The translations under genes and the position numbers were made by a program. Positions 23,801-30,554 of a stretch of 64,000 bases of DNA are shown piece after piece. The stretch comes from Vanessa cardui (taxonomy: Eukaryota > Arthropoda > Insecta > Lepidoptera > Nymphalidae). Positions within the stretch are counted from its first letter, which is position 1; each line of letters starts with the position of its first letter. The notes beneath the pieces were generated by a model. It worked only from the letters and a program-made list of their open reading frames with translations. It did no database searches and had not been told where the DNA came from. Where the stretch lies: NCBI RefSeq assembly GCF_905220365.1, contig NC_061152.1:795001-859000 (forward strand), in the 5' to 3' direction.

Positions 23801-26800
23801 GAATCTATAGCGACGAATAGCGTCGAGTGGCGCGATAGGGAGCTGTTTCTGTTGGTTGTGAATCGGCAGTGATCGGTTTTATTGAATTCGTCGATGCTAC
23901 ATCTAAATTGTGTCGTACTATAAATTAATACTGACGAGCATTTGGGCTATCAATAGAATTAAATAAATAATCTGTCAAGGGCGAGTCGGATTCGTCGACG
24001 AAGGGTTCCGTACTATCTGTAAAATTAAGAAGAAAAAACATTATCTAGGAGGGGATTATAGTATTTTTTGTTATAGTGTCAACATATAAATCGTCTGAAA
24101 GTAATATCAGCTATCTGACGATTATACTTCATGAGATACTCCCTCACAGACAGACGGACAGCGTAGTCTAAGTCTTGGGTACGGAACCCAAGAGATTCGG
24201 TTAAAATTTTGGAAAAAATTTTAGTTCCAGAAGTAATACAGCCACCGGAACCCCTGCCAGAGGAACAGACGAAGGTAACAGAAGAAGTGGAAGAAAATGA
24301 TAAGAAAGAAGAAGAACCCGTCGTAGAAGATACGGAGAAGAAAGAGGAAGTCCCAGAAGAGAGATTGATAGAAGATATCAAGAAAGAGGAAGATGCTGAG
24401 GTATGTTACGTGGTGTGGTTATGTTGTATGGAAGGTTTGACTGTTTTGGGATAGAGAGTTAACTAAAGAAGTTAGTTAACTCTGAACCAATCAAATTAAA
24501 CCAAAATATACATTATTCGAGAAGCTTTTGCACTTTTGAATCGATTCCCGGTCGATTCGATGTAGATTTCATTAGTTTTCTACTTTGTCTTGGGTCAAAC
24601 TCAAACTCAAATAACTTTATTCAATATAGAAGCATTACACTTTCTTATTGATGGTCAATCGAAACACTACCACCGGTTCGGAAAAGAAAATACCCTTACC
24701 TGAGAAGAACCGGCGAAAGAAACTCAGCGGGTTTTTTTTTGTTTGTCTTATATATTATATAAACAATTTTTGAGGCGATCGTTTCATTCCCAAGGTGTGC
24801 TATCGATCATAAACTCATTAATTGTATTATAACCTTTTGCACATTTTTTTTATGGTATAGCTTGGCGGACGAGCATATGGGCCACCTGATGGTAAGTGGT
24901 CACCATCACCCATAGACAATGACGCTGTAAGAAATATTAACTATTCCTTACATCGTCAATGCGCCACCAACCAAATAATATAGTAATAATATAGTTTAGG
25001 TTAAAAGTAATGGCCTCTGCAAAACTATCGATAGTATAACGGGTAACGGCGATAGTATCGATATGCTATCGATAGTGGACTATCGACATGCAACACTAGA
25101 TGTTGTCACAACACTATATTTGTTAAAAATTGCGTTCGTTTTTATTACAGGATTCGATACCGTTGAAAGACATACGTGATGAGCTGTCGCAGGAGGAAGT
25201 TAAAAGGGAGGGCTTGGAGGAGGACACGCACACAGAGACAGACGATGACACCCCCATGGAGGTACGTTAGACAGACACCATTGTTGTTGTTGTTGTTGTT
25301 GTCGTAAAAGTAAAGTAACAGCCTGTACATTTCCCACTGCTGAGATAATGCCTCCTCTTCCATTAAGGAGAGGGTTTGGAACAGATTCCACCGCGCTGTT
25401 CCAATGCGGGTTGGTGGAATGCACGTGTGGCGGAATTTCGATAAAATTAGACATATGCATGTTTCCTCGCGATGCTTTCCTTTTTTTTTTATAAAGACAA
25501 ATTAAGCACATATATATAGTGGTGCCTGCCTGGGTTTGAACCCGCAATCATCGGTTAAGATGCACTGCGTAAATTAGTTTTAGAAATAATTTTACGGGCT
25601 TGCTGTGTTCCGGTTTGAAGGGTGAGTGAGCCAGTGTAACTACAGGCACAAGGGACATAACATCTCAGTTCCCAAGGTTGGTGGCACATTGACGATGTAA
25701 GGAATAGTTAATATTTCTTACAGCGTCATTGTCTATGAGATATGGCGACCACTTACCATCAGGTGGCCCATATGCTCGTCCACCAACTTATACCATAAAC
25801 AAAATATAGATGATTTATTATTTATATATAAATCTAAGGCTTCGTCAGCCAAAATATAACAATAGTTTAGGTTTGTCTACGTCTAATGAAAGTCCCACTG
25901 ATGGGCTAAAAATCTGTCATCTATTCTATTAATTATTTTTATCATTTTCAGCTCAGTCGTGAGGAAGAGAAAGATGGCAAAAAGAAGAGAGATTACTCGA
26001 GGAAGAAGAAATCGGATTCCAGAAGTGAGTTTCCTATTTTTAATCTGTATTATAAGCTGTGCTATATTTGTAGGACATAATGTCTATTTACCCTCATAGG
26101 GTAAAGTTTTAAGGTTCTTCAGATGGCCCAGTGGTTCGAACGCGTGCATCTTAACCGATGATTGCGGGTTCAAACCCAAGCAGGCACCGCTGATTCATGT
26201 GCTTAATTTGTCTTTATAATTCATCTCGTGCTCAGCGGTGAAGGAAAACCTGTATGTGACAAAATTTCATAGAAATTCTGCCACATGTGTATTCCACCAA
26301 CCCGCATTGAAACAGCGTGGTGGAATATCTTCCAAACCTTCTCCTCAAAGGGAGAGGAGGCGTTTAGCCCAGCAGTGGGAATTTACTGGCTGTTGTTGTT
26401 GTATTGCTGTTTGATAAAATCAGCGTTATATGAAACAAAATATAAGCATTGACGACCTCCGTGGTCGAGTGGTGTGTACACCGGTTTTCATGGGTACGCC
26501 ACTCTGAGGTCCCGGGTTCGATTCCCGGCCGAGTCGATGTAGATTGCCATTAGTTTTCAATGTTGTCTTGGGTCTGGGTGTGGGTACCGTCGTCACTTCT
26601 GATTTCCACAACACAAGTGCTTCAGCTACTTACATTGGGATCAGATTAATGTATGTGATGTTGTCTCATAGTTATAGTTATAGTTATTGTATCTGATGTT
26701 GTGATGATGGTGTTTGTCTCCAATGTTCCAGCGTGCTCGGGCTCAGAAAGCGCCCCGGAGTCCCCCAGTGCGAGCGACGCCGAGAGGCAGCATCGCCTCT

Positions 26801-29800
26801 GGAAGAAGAGCGTCATGCTGGTGTACAGCCGGTACGGCCACGACCTGATACATGTATAACAAGAATCCTCAAAGATTCTGTCAAAATACCGAAAAGAATC
26901 TATAGTCTGTTCGCGTTAAGAATGCAGTGAGTTGTCATTGTTCACCGGCCTGACTCCGCCCCCTTTGACCAATCAAATCTTTTCAAATCACAAAGTCAAG
27001 TTCACATTTAATTAATTTTTAACTGATATTTTTATAATTTATATATCTATATTTAATTTATTCAAGCTGTACACGTAATAATAAATGTAACTAATAGCTA
27101 CTAGATGACGTTATGTCGAAATATGTAAATTTCGACATCGCAATGGCAAGATTCAAAAACGATTGTATATAGTGTTAATTTTGTTGATTAAACACCCCCA
27201 TTCGATTTTTTATGTTAATGTGTATTTTTTAAATTAATTATACTTAGTCTTTAAAACAAATATAATTTGTTGGAATTTTAACACAAATATGCATACACCT
27301 TCACCCTGCTGTTAAAAAATATTTGATTGGTCAAAGGGGGCGGAGTCAGGCCGGTAAACAATGACAACTCACTGCATTCTTAACGCGAACAGACTATAAG
27401 TACTTTACGCAAAGATCCAATATGACACTATATTGTATGTTTAGTATTAGTATTTGTATGTATGGATTGTTCTATCAAAAGAAAGAAAAGATAGGACTGC
27501 CTTGAGTGACCCAGTATATTATCGTATAAAACTAGGCCAGCCAAGAGCTGACACCGGCTCCAAATGTAACAATAAAATACGTTATATAATCGTAAATCGA
27601 CTGTTTATTATATTAGCGATTGTTTAAAAATATTGTTTTGTTTCAAATCGGTTTTTCTTTTTGTTAAAATTCTTATTTATGTTATAGGTTGGCGGACGAG
27701 CATATGGGCCACCTGATGGAAAGTGGTCACCATCACCCATAGACAATGACACTGTAAGATATATTACCTTACATCGTCAATGGGCCACCAACCTTGGGAA
27801 CTAAGATATTACGTCCCTTGTGCCTGTAGTTACACTGGCTCACTCACCCTTCAAACCGGAACACAACAATACTGAGTACTGTTGTTTGGCGGTAGAATAA
27901 CTGATGAGTGGGTGGTACCTACCCAGACGGACTTGCACAAATCCCTACCACCAAGTGTGTGTGTATGTGTGAAAGACGATATGGTTAGAAAGAGTGTTAC
28001 TTGTGAGATGACGTCTGACAGAGAAGTATGGAAGGAGAAGACATGCTGCGCTGACCCCAAACAATATTGGGATAAGGGCAGGAGGATGGATAACGGTATT
28101 TTTAAATGTCGAAAAGAGTACAGAGTTTCTCACTGGTTCGCTTCGATAGAATCTACTTTCCGAACCGGTGGTAGCTTCACTTAATTGTTAAATGACGATT
28201 CAAAACTGCTTGTAAAAGCCCACTTCAATATAGTATATGTACGAACTATGATCCATATAATCTTGTATTGTTTTAAATAAATTAAAAATGTGTTGTTTCG
28301 TTATTTGCAGACTGTGTGCCCATAAGTACGCGTCCCTGTTCCTGCGGCCGATCTCCGACGAGGAGGCCCCCGGGTACAGCGTGGTGGTCAAGCGGCCCAT
28401 GGACCTCTCCACCGTCAGGAGGAACATCGACGCTGGTAACGTGAGGTATGGACCGCTGTTGCCCATAGCTGATTATATATCACAACAGCAACAGCCTGTA
28501 AACTTCCCACTGCTGGGCTAAGCCCAATGTTCCAATGCGGGTTGGTGTTTATATTAAGCACGTGCAGGTTTCCTCAAGATGTTGTCCTTCACCGAACACG
28601 AGATGAATTACAAACACAGATTAAGCGCATATATATAGTGGTGCTTGGATGGGAACCCGCAATCATCGGTAGAGATGCACGCGTTCTAACCACTGAGCCA
28701 TCTCGGTTCTTAGTCGCAATAATTAAAGATTAAATTAAGTATACGTGCATATAAAGGCTAATGTGTTAAGTGTGCGAATGAACGGCAATATACTTAAGTC
28801 TATTTCAAGTAGGAATAAGTAACAGCCTTTAAATTCCCCACTGCTGGGCTAAAGCCTGCTCTCCCATTAAGGAGTGTGTTTGGAACATATTCCACCGTGC
28901 TGTTCCAATGCGGCTGTTTCCATTGCGGCATTCCACACATGTGGCAGAATTTCAACGAAATTAGACACATGCAGGTTTCCTCACGATGTTGTCCTTTACC
29001 ACCGAGCACGAGATGAATTATAAAGACAAATTAAGCACATGAATCAGCGGTGCTTGCCTGGGTTTGAACCCGCAATCATCAGTTAAGATGCACGCGTTCT
29101 AACCCATGGGCCATCTCGACAGAGAAGTAACATAATTCGTTAATTTGATTGCTGCGTCTTCAGTACTTTTCCCAGACCTAAAACCAAACTGTGGGGCAGA
29201 TAAAATTTTGTTGTGTTCTAAGTCTGTTATTTAGTAGTTTTTCTAATATTCTGGAAAGGGATGGAAGATTGCTTGGTTTCAAAGTTAAGCTTGTCTCCCC
29301 CCCCCCCCCCCCCAGGACGACGGCGGAGTTCCAGCGCGATGTGTTGTTGATGCTGTCCAACGCGCTGCTCTACAACAGCAGTTCGCACAGCGTGTACGCC
29401 ATGGCGCGCGAGATGCACGAGGACGTGAGTTACACCCCCCATCCCCCCTACAACCGAGTTATGAGGCTTGGTTATATGATACTTTATATGTGTCACCGTA
29501 AGATTACGAAATTGTGAAATATGATTGTAATTTTACGCATTATTTATCGCTATATTGTAATCTATCGAAGTTTCAGCCCGCCTGGGTAGGTACCACCCCC
29601 TCATCAGTTATTCTACCGACAAATAACAATACTCAGTATTGTTGTGTTCCGGTTTGATTGGTGAGCCAGTGTAACTACAGGCACAAGGGACATAACATCT
29701 TAGTTTCCAAGGTTGGTGGCGCACTGACGATGTAAGGAATAGTTAATATATCATACAGCGTCATTGTCTATGGGCGATGGTGACCACTTACCATCAGGTG

Positions 29801-30246
29801 GTCCATTTGCTCGTCCACCAACCTATACCATGAAATAAAAAAAAGTGAAACTGTTAGATTACAATCTATCGGGTCAAATTGTCACCGATTCTAACCAACA
29901 CCCTATTCGCGAGCAAAGCCAGGGGCGAATACTAGTTACATATATTTTGGTATATTAAGAGTCGTTTCAAGCGGTTTGGCAGAAGTGAAAACTTATATAA
30001 ACGTCTGTCACAAACGCTATGAGTTAGAGTGAGAGAGAAGAGGTCTGCCTTTCGCTGAGTGCGAAAGAGATAGAAGATAGATTGGTGACGTAACGCGTTA
30101 CGAGTGAGTGGTGTTTGCAGGCGCAGTGCCAGCTGGGCATGCTACTAGCGGCGCAGGCGCACGCGGGGCTGTGCGCGCCGCCGCGCCGCAAGCGCCGCCC
30201 CGACGCGCACGCGCACGCGCCGCACGCCAAGCACCACCGCGCCTGA
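10361..30246 (+). CDS. Brd8: Bromodomain-containing protein 8 homologue (NuA4/TIP60 complex subunit), 17 exons
   Basis: Joined exons: 10361-10545, 11292-11472, 12911-13103, 14000-14101, 15117-15242, 17950-18106, 18625-18712, 19440-19502, 20383-20654, 23090-23238, 24225-24400, 25151-25261, 25952-26024, 26732-26831, 28311-28445, 29316-29424, 30121-30246; 2346 nt, 781 residues, all phases compatible. The N-terminal block (about 15-65) has WNVREQLCLASAVVRSGDQN and RPPDWYSQKR, the SANT-like signature of BRD8. Residues 95-190 look coiled-coil, followed by a Ser/Pro segment (SSPLLTSLLKSSP) like vertebrate BRD8. Residues 315-600 are acidic and Pro/Glu/Lys-rich. The bromodomain (about 645-745) has the ZA-loop block RPMDLSTVRRNI and the YN motif with the acetyl-lysine-binding Asn at about 724 (NALLYNSSSHSVY). 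A short Arg/His-rich tail ends the protein. BRD8 is a chromatin-reading subunit of the NuA4/TIP60 histone acetyltransferase in the nucleus. Vertebrate BRD8 is longer. Confidence 0.93.
10770..10893 (-). mobile_element. SINE A fragment
   Basis: Only the 3' half is present ((AAC)n, GCCTGTAAATTCCCAC to CACATGTGGCAG). Confidence 0.75.
11292..11472 (+). CDS. Brd8: Brd8 exon 2
   Basis: The acceptor TCTCGTTTCAG joins in phase 2 to give S-CAAQYGALLEHVETPKRKK, closely matching the region after QKH in vertebrate BRD8. It ends at GAACAGTTGAAG|GTAGGA. Confidence 0.92.
11500..12400 (-). pseudogene. CR1/Jockey-like LINE fragment in Brd8 intron 2
   Basis: On the minus strand the RT domain reads KAFDFVSHNLLLQKMYRYGV (12380-12300), then GVPQGSVLGPLLFLIYINDM and the catalytic FADD. 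It ends FLGVQ, is frameshifted near 11845, and continues CDKIEKFVYVLKRLKKVATK. No endonuclease domain; 5' truncated and dead. Confidence 0.85.
12490..12675 (+). mobile_element. Repeat B copy, 5' truncated
   Basis: Starts inside the element at GTACTCAGTATT and ends at CTCGTCCGTCC. Confidence 0.7.
12681..12812 (-). mobile_element. SINE A copy with internal deletion
   Basis: Both ends are present, but about 170 bp of the body are missing. Confidence 0.7.
12911..13103 (+). CDS. Brd8: Brd8 exon 3 (charged coiled coil)
   Basis: It encodes an Arg/Glu/Ala-rich helix (ERIQELWAGIEAAKRARERE). It is markedly GC-rich compared with the flanking introns. Acceptor GTTGGGTTTCAG; donor ACCC|GTGAGT, phase 1. 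Confidence 0.88.
13142..13470. repeat. Rearranged SINE A pieces
   Basis: A short sense head (13143-13165) abuts an antisense body (13172-13340), followed by a sense body and tail (13345-13470), indicating inversion and nesting. Confidence 0.6.
13665..13955 (-). mobile_element. Repeat B copy
   Basis: Full length, antisense to Brd8, ending about 45 nt before the exon 4 acceptor. Confidence 0.75.
14000..14101 (+). CDS. Brd8: Brd8 exon 4
   Basis: It encodes PPSSPLLTSLLKSSPVV, matching the PPPSPLLSELLKKGS region of vertebrate BRD8. Acceptor AATTTGCAG; donor GTTG|GTGAGA, phase 1. Confidence 0.88.
14211..14310 (+). mobile_element. SINE A head fragment
   Basis: A and B box regions only (CAATTGCTCAGTGG, GGGTTCAAACCC). 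Confidence 0.65.
14515..14745 (-). repeat. LINE 3'-tail repeat E
   Basis: Begins with (ATCAAA)n and carries ACCGGTTCGGAAAG and GAGAAGAACCGG, the pair of blocks shared by all tail-E copies; they can pair with each other to form a small hairpin. Confidence 0.65.
14746..14995 (-). repeat. Dispersed repeat F
   Basis: Shares ACAAAGTCG, ACGGATTTTGATG and GAAACACTGAT blocks with copies at 21335-21590, 22260-22620, 53270-53440 and 53450-53690. Non-coding. Confidence 0.5.
15054..15105 (+). repeat. 12-bp tandem repeat at exon 5 acceptor
   Basis: TCAGGTCTCATG is repeated about four times, ending a few bases before the polypyrimidine tract and AG of exon 5. Confidence 0.8.
15117..15242 (+). CDS. Brd8: Brd8 exon 5
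   Basis: It encodes GAPTLSLLLEQAQDSKNAAI and on to IEHQLK. The acceptor TTTCCAG is preceded by four short direct repeats. The donor CTCAAAG|GTACTGG is the first unit of a tandem array that follows it. Confidence 0.88.
15225..15660 (+). repeat. About 85-bp tandem array containing the exon 5 donor
   Basis: Five units start at AGCTCAAA (15234, 15325, 15408, 15489, 15580). Unit 1 is the real exon end and donor. Units 4 and 5 keep CTCAAAGGTACTGG intact, while units 2 and 3 read CTCAAATATGTACTC. Each also holds AATAGGCTATTTT, resembling the adjoining MITE D end. Confidence 0.8.
15647..16092. mobile_element. MITE D copy
   Basis: The family is about 450 bp with ends AATAGGCTATTTGAC and GTCAAATAGCCTATT. 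The core holds GGACAATATGGCGC and one or two TGACGTCA palindromes. No coding capacity. This copy sits between the two splice-site arrays of Brd8 intron 5. Confidence 0.75.
16105..16160 (+). repeat. MITE D end fragment
   Basis: AATAGGCTATTTGACAATATG followed by ACTCTATTTGAATTACC, a block shared with the 85-bp donor array; this suggests both derive from one source. Confidence 0.55.
16272..16800. repeat. Tail-E inverted pair (tail to tail)
   Basis: A plus-oriented copy (16272-16520) and a minus-oriented copy (16530-16800) meet at CAAAATCAAAATC. The arms of about 240 bp could form a long RNA hairpin in the Brd8 pre-mRNA. Confidence 0.65.
16863..17959 (+). repeat. 68-bp minisatellite of 16 units carrying the exon 6 acceptor
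   Basis: Each unit has ATATAGCTCTCCTTGTCTTT, then a CTCTCTCTCAG tract, then CGAGCACGCA. The AG recurs from 16926 to 17949 with a mean spacing of 68 bp. The last unit runs into exon 6, supplying its polypyrimidine tract, AG and first ten coding bases. Confidence 0.9.
17950..18106 (+). CDS. Brd8: Brd8 exon 6
   Basis: Phase selects the acceptor CTCTCTCAG at 17941-17949: the G left from exon 5 plus CG gives Ala, then S-T-Q-A-T-V-A-P-Q. The first ten exon bases are the last partial unit of the upstream minisatellite. The exon continues DIDDIEIKAEDVYAFRDIDI. Donor GTCAG|GTGAAA. Confidence 0.88.
18292..18597 (+). mobile_element. SINE A copy
   Basis: Near full length with intact A box (GATGGCCCAGTGG) and B box; its tail ends about 25 nt before the exon 7 acceptor. 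Confidence 0.8.
18625..18712 (+). CDS. Brd8: Brd8 exon 7
   Basis: Acceptor ATTATCTTCCAG; phase 2 gives R-VAEKPIPKKEVEAPPSEPE. The donor AAG|GTCATT is weak. Confidence 0.8.
18810..18869. repeat. 27-bp inverted repeat (hairpin)
   Basis: Arms 18810-18836 and 18843-18869 (AGTATCTCTATATAGATA...) pair with one mismatch around a 6-nt loop. Confidence 0.85.
18940..19108 (-). mobile_element. Repeat B copy, 5' truncated
   Basis: A-tail side present; a SINE C follows at once. Confidence 0.7.
19128..19342 (-). mobile_element. SINE C copy
   Basis: Nearly full length; its B box has changed (GGGCGAACCCGGG on the plus strand). Confidence 0.75.
19440..19502 (+). CDS. Brd8: Brd8 exon 8 (micro-exon, 21 codons)
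   Basis: It encodes EEPVPEAKVVEEALTPDVME in phase 0. Acceptor ATATTCTTCAG, donor ACT|GTATGT. Acidic low-complexity composition like its neighbours; it is symmetric and so could be skipped. Confidence 0.78.
19535..19735 (+). repeat. GC-rich dispersed repeat J, copy 1
   Basis: Shares CAGCGGTACCCTCTCCGTCTT, a poly-G run and CGCCACGGGAT-type blocks with copy 2 at 20135-20345. Origin not recognised. Confidence 0.55.
19825..20020 (-). mobile_element. SINE A copy, truncated at the 3' end
   Basis: Body and head present; the head is eroded. Confidence 0.7.
20135..20345 (+). repeat. GC-rich dispersed repeat J, copy 2
   Basis: Contains GGACGCCGAGTGCGCCCAAG and a G9 run; lies directly before exon 9. 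Confidence 0.55.
20383..20654 (+). CDS. Brd8: Brd8 exon 9 (acidic linker)
   Basis: A 272-nt open exon rich in Glu/Pro/Lys with a short EP dipeptide run (KEPEPEPEPEIEPVP). Acceptor TGTTTCAAG, donor GAACC|GTAAGT, phase 2. Confidence 0.85.
20815..22140 (+). repeat. Composite dispersed repeat (CGACTTCCAAAAGG type) with a copy of F
   Basis: Starts with AACCGACTTCCAAAAGG and a run of about 31 T. Includes TTTTCACTGGGTGGACCGAT and an internal repeat F copy (21335-21590), and ends with AAAAACCGACTTCAAAC and GGAGTCGGTGTCGG blocks that I associate with common lepidopteran repeats. No intact ORF. Confidence 0.5.
22260..22620. repeat. Repeat F, two pieces in opposite orientation
   Basis: 22265-22385 reads ACCGCATCAAAATGCGTCGC; 22390-22620 reads the complement, making a short inverted pair. 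Confidence 0.5.
22780..23055 (+). repeat. Tail-E copy
   Basis: Contains GCGTGGAGTTAATACCTGTT and ACCGGTGGTAGCTTCACTTA, ending AATAAAGTTTATTTATGATT just before exon 10. Confidence 0.65.
23090..23238 (+). CDS. Brd8: Brd8 exon 10 (acidic linker)
   Basis: Acceptor TAATTTCAG. It encodes EQIQESPATVAEEAVEPPPV and ends GAAAGAAG|GTAACT in phase 1. A SINE A copy begins about 40 nt past the donor. Confidence 0.82.
23277..23575 (-). mobile_element. SINE A copy
   Basis: Full length; abuts MITE G at 23586. Confidence 0.82.
23586..23922. mobile_element. MITE G (TA-flanked, long inverted ends)
   Basis: Ends TATAGTACGACACAACTT and the complement of TTGTGTCGTACTATA; imperfect inverted repeats extend about 50 bp (GCATCGGCAAAATTCG, AAAACCGATCA). 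A TA target duplication suggests Tc1/mariner. Other copies: 41298-41645 and 58502-58801. Confidence 0.78.
23930..24220. other. Brd8 intron 10 remainder
   Basis: Contains CGAGTCGGATTCGTCGACG and a GACAGACGGACAGCG block; resembles old LINE 3' sequence. Nothing supportable. Confidence 0.3.
24225..24400 (+). CDS. Brd8: Brd8 exon 11 (Glu/Lys-rich)
   Basis: Acceptor AAAATTTTAG. It encodes VPEVIQPPEPLPEEQTKVTE, then a Lys/Glu-rich run ending EEDAE; donor GAG|GTATGT, phase 0. Confidence 0.84.
24595..24845 (-). repeat. LINE 3' end, same family as 30555-32340
   Basis: Starts (CAAACT)n and has ACTACCACCGGTTCGG, GGCGATCGTTTCATTCCCAA and GTGTGCTATC as in the LINE at 30555; truncated where repeat B begins. 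Confidence 0.7.
24850..24972 (-). mobile_element. Repeat B, A-tail half
   Basis: Ends at GCGCCACCAACC; the 5' half is absent. Confidence 0.7.
25026..25074 (+). promoter_or_regulatory. Cluster of three TATCGATA palindromes
   Basis: TATCGATA at 25026, 25056 and 25067, with further GATAGT/CTATCG half-sites. This is the DRE/DREF 8-mer of Drosophila; function here is unproven, and it may simply be a repeat. Confidence 0.4.
25151..25261 (+). CDS. Brd8: Brd8 exon 12
   Basis: Acceptor TTTATTACAG. It encodes DSIPLKDIRDELSQEEVKRE and on to DDDTPME; donor GAG|GTACGT. 37 codons, phase 0 at both ends. Confidence 0.84.
25310..25560 (-). mobile_element. SINE A copy
   Basis: Begins 50 nt after the exon 12 donor, preceded by (TTG)n; the head is cut before the A box. 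Confidence 0.75.
25595..25798 (+). mobile_element. Repeat B copy, 5' truncated
   Basis: Starts at TGCTGTGTTCCGG and runs to ATACCATAAA. Confidence 0.72.
25952..26024 (+). CDS. Brd8: Brd8 exon 13 (basic, NLS-like)
   Basis: Acceptor TCATTTTCAG. It encodes KDGKKKRDYSRKKKSDSR, a probable nuclear localisation signal. Donor AGAA|GTGAGT, phase 1. Confidence 0.82.
26121..26400 (+). mobile_element. SINE A copy
   Basis: Intact A and B boxes; (GTT)n tail. Confidence 0.82.
26451..26680 (+). mobile_element. SINE C copy, best preserved
   Basis: A box GTGGTCGAGTGG at 26460, B box GGTTCGATTCC at 26515, tail GTGATGTTGTCTCATA. Confidence 0.82.
26732..26831 (+). CDS. Brd8: Brd8 exon 14 (start of bromodomain)
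   Basis: It encodes RQHRLWKKSVMLVYSR, matching the QKIWKKAIMLVWR helix Z of vertebrate BRD8. Donor AGCCG|GTACGG. A MITE lies about 70 nt downstream. Confidence 0.88.
26901..27398. mobile_element. MITE with about 80-bp terminal inverted repeats
   Basis: The left arm starts TATAGTCTGTTCGCGTTAAG and the right arm is its complement. Pairing continues through GTGAGTTGTCATTG and CTGACTCCGCCCCCTTTGACC to about 80 bp. TA ends suggest a mariner-type target. About 330 bp of AT-rich filler; no ORF. Confidence 0.85.
27680..27955 (-). mobile_element. Repeat B copy
   Basis: Full length; followed directly by an RTE-like LINE fragment. Confidence 0.75.
27958..28092 (+). pseudogene. RTE-clade LINE ORF C-terminal fragment
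   Basis: Translates VTCEMTSDREVWKEKTCCAD followed by PK, resembling the end of RTE/BovB-type reverse transcriptase ORFs, then CCCAAACAATATTGGG. A related non-coding end lies at 56155-56210. Confidence 0.6.
28100..28240 (+). repeat. Tail-E fragment
   Basis: ACAGAGTTTCTCACTGGTTC and ACCGGTGGTAGCTTCACTTA. Confidence 0.6.
28311..28445 (+). CDS. Brd8: Brd8 exon 15 (bromodomain ZA loop)
   Basis: It encodes LCAHKYASLFLRPISDEEAP and the VVKRPMDLSTVRRN block. The exon end at GTGAG|GTATGG, not the earlier GCTG|GTAACG, restores the NVRTTAEFQRD junction expected for BRD8. Confidence 0.92.
28485..28710 (-). mobile_element. SINE A copy with internal deletion
   Basis: Begins about 40 nt after the exon 15 donor; part of the body is lost. 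Confidence 0.72.
28819..29118 (-). mobile_element. SINE A copy
   Basis: Near full length, with a small internal change at 28912-28930. Confidence 0.78.
29125..29280 (-). pseudogene. LINE RT fragment beside Brd8 exon 16
   Basis: On the minus strand NLPSLSRILEKLLNNRL, then after a frameshift QFGFRSGKSTEDAAIKL, the fingers region of non-LTR RTs. It ends within about 20 nt of the C17 tract of the exon 16 acceptor. Confidence 0.7.
29297..29313 (+). repeat. C17 homopolymer serving as polypyrimidine tract
   Basis: Seventeen C run directly into AG at 29314-29315, the phase-correct acceptor of exon 16. Confidence 0.9.
29316..29424 (+). CDS. Brd8: Brd8 exon 16 (bromodomain helices B-C, Kac-binding Asn)
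   Basis: It encodes TTAEFQRDVLLMLSNALLYN and SSSHSVYAMAREMHED. The polypyrimidine tract is a pure run of 17 C joined directly to AG. Donor GAC|GTGAGT. Confidence 0.92.
29575..29838 (+). mobile_element. Repeat B copy
   Basis: Lacks the first 25 bp; A-tail GAAATAAAAAAAAG. Confidence 0.73.
30121..30246 (+). CDS. Brd8: Brd8 exon 17 (terminal)
   Basis: It encodes AQCQLGMLLAAQAHAGLCAP, then an Arg/His/Ala-rich tail ending KHHRA and TGA. Very GC-rich. No canonical AATAAA is seen before the downstream repeats, so the 3' end of the transcript is uncertain. Confidence 0.88.
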   Translation, partial: AQCQLGMLLAAQAHAGLCAPPRRKRRPDAHAHAPHAKHHRA

Positions 30247-30424
30247 CCCGCCAATACACGCTGATCCGTTGCGACTGTTTCATTTCAACTCCCATACCTC
30301 CTATACATACATTCGCCTGTCTGCTGTGAACATATATCGCCGAGCTTAGACTGCTAAAGTTGGGGCCTTGAAAGTTGTTGAGTAGGATGGATTTATTGAG
30401 TAGGCACACACTATTAGGAAATTC

Positions 30425-30550
30425 CACATCTAAGGGGGTGAAATAGGGGTTAAAATTTTGTATGGAAGTCCGTCAGTTTTTAAGTTAGAAACATGAACTT
30501 TTATTTTTGGGAAACTGATTAAAAATAAGTCAATGCCTATTTCAGCGTTT
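30425..30550 (+). repeat. Degenerate 125-bp tandem unit, left of LINE
   Basis: AAGGGGGTGAAATAGGGGTT through GGGAAACTGATTAAAAATAA; it continues after the LINE at 32430. Confidence 0.65.
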
Positions 30551-30554
30551 TTCA

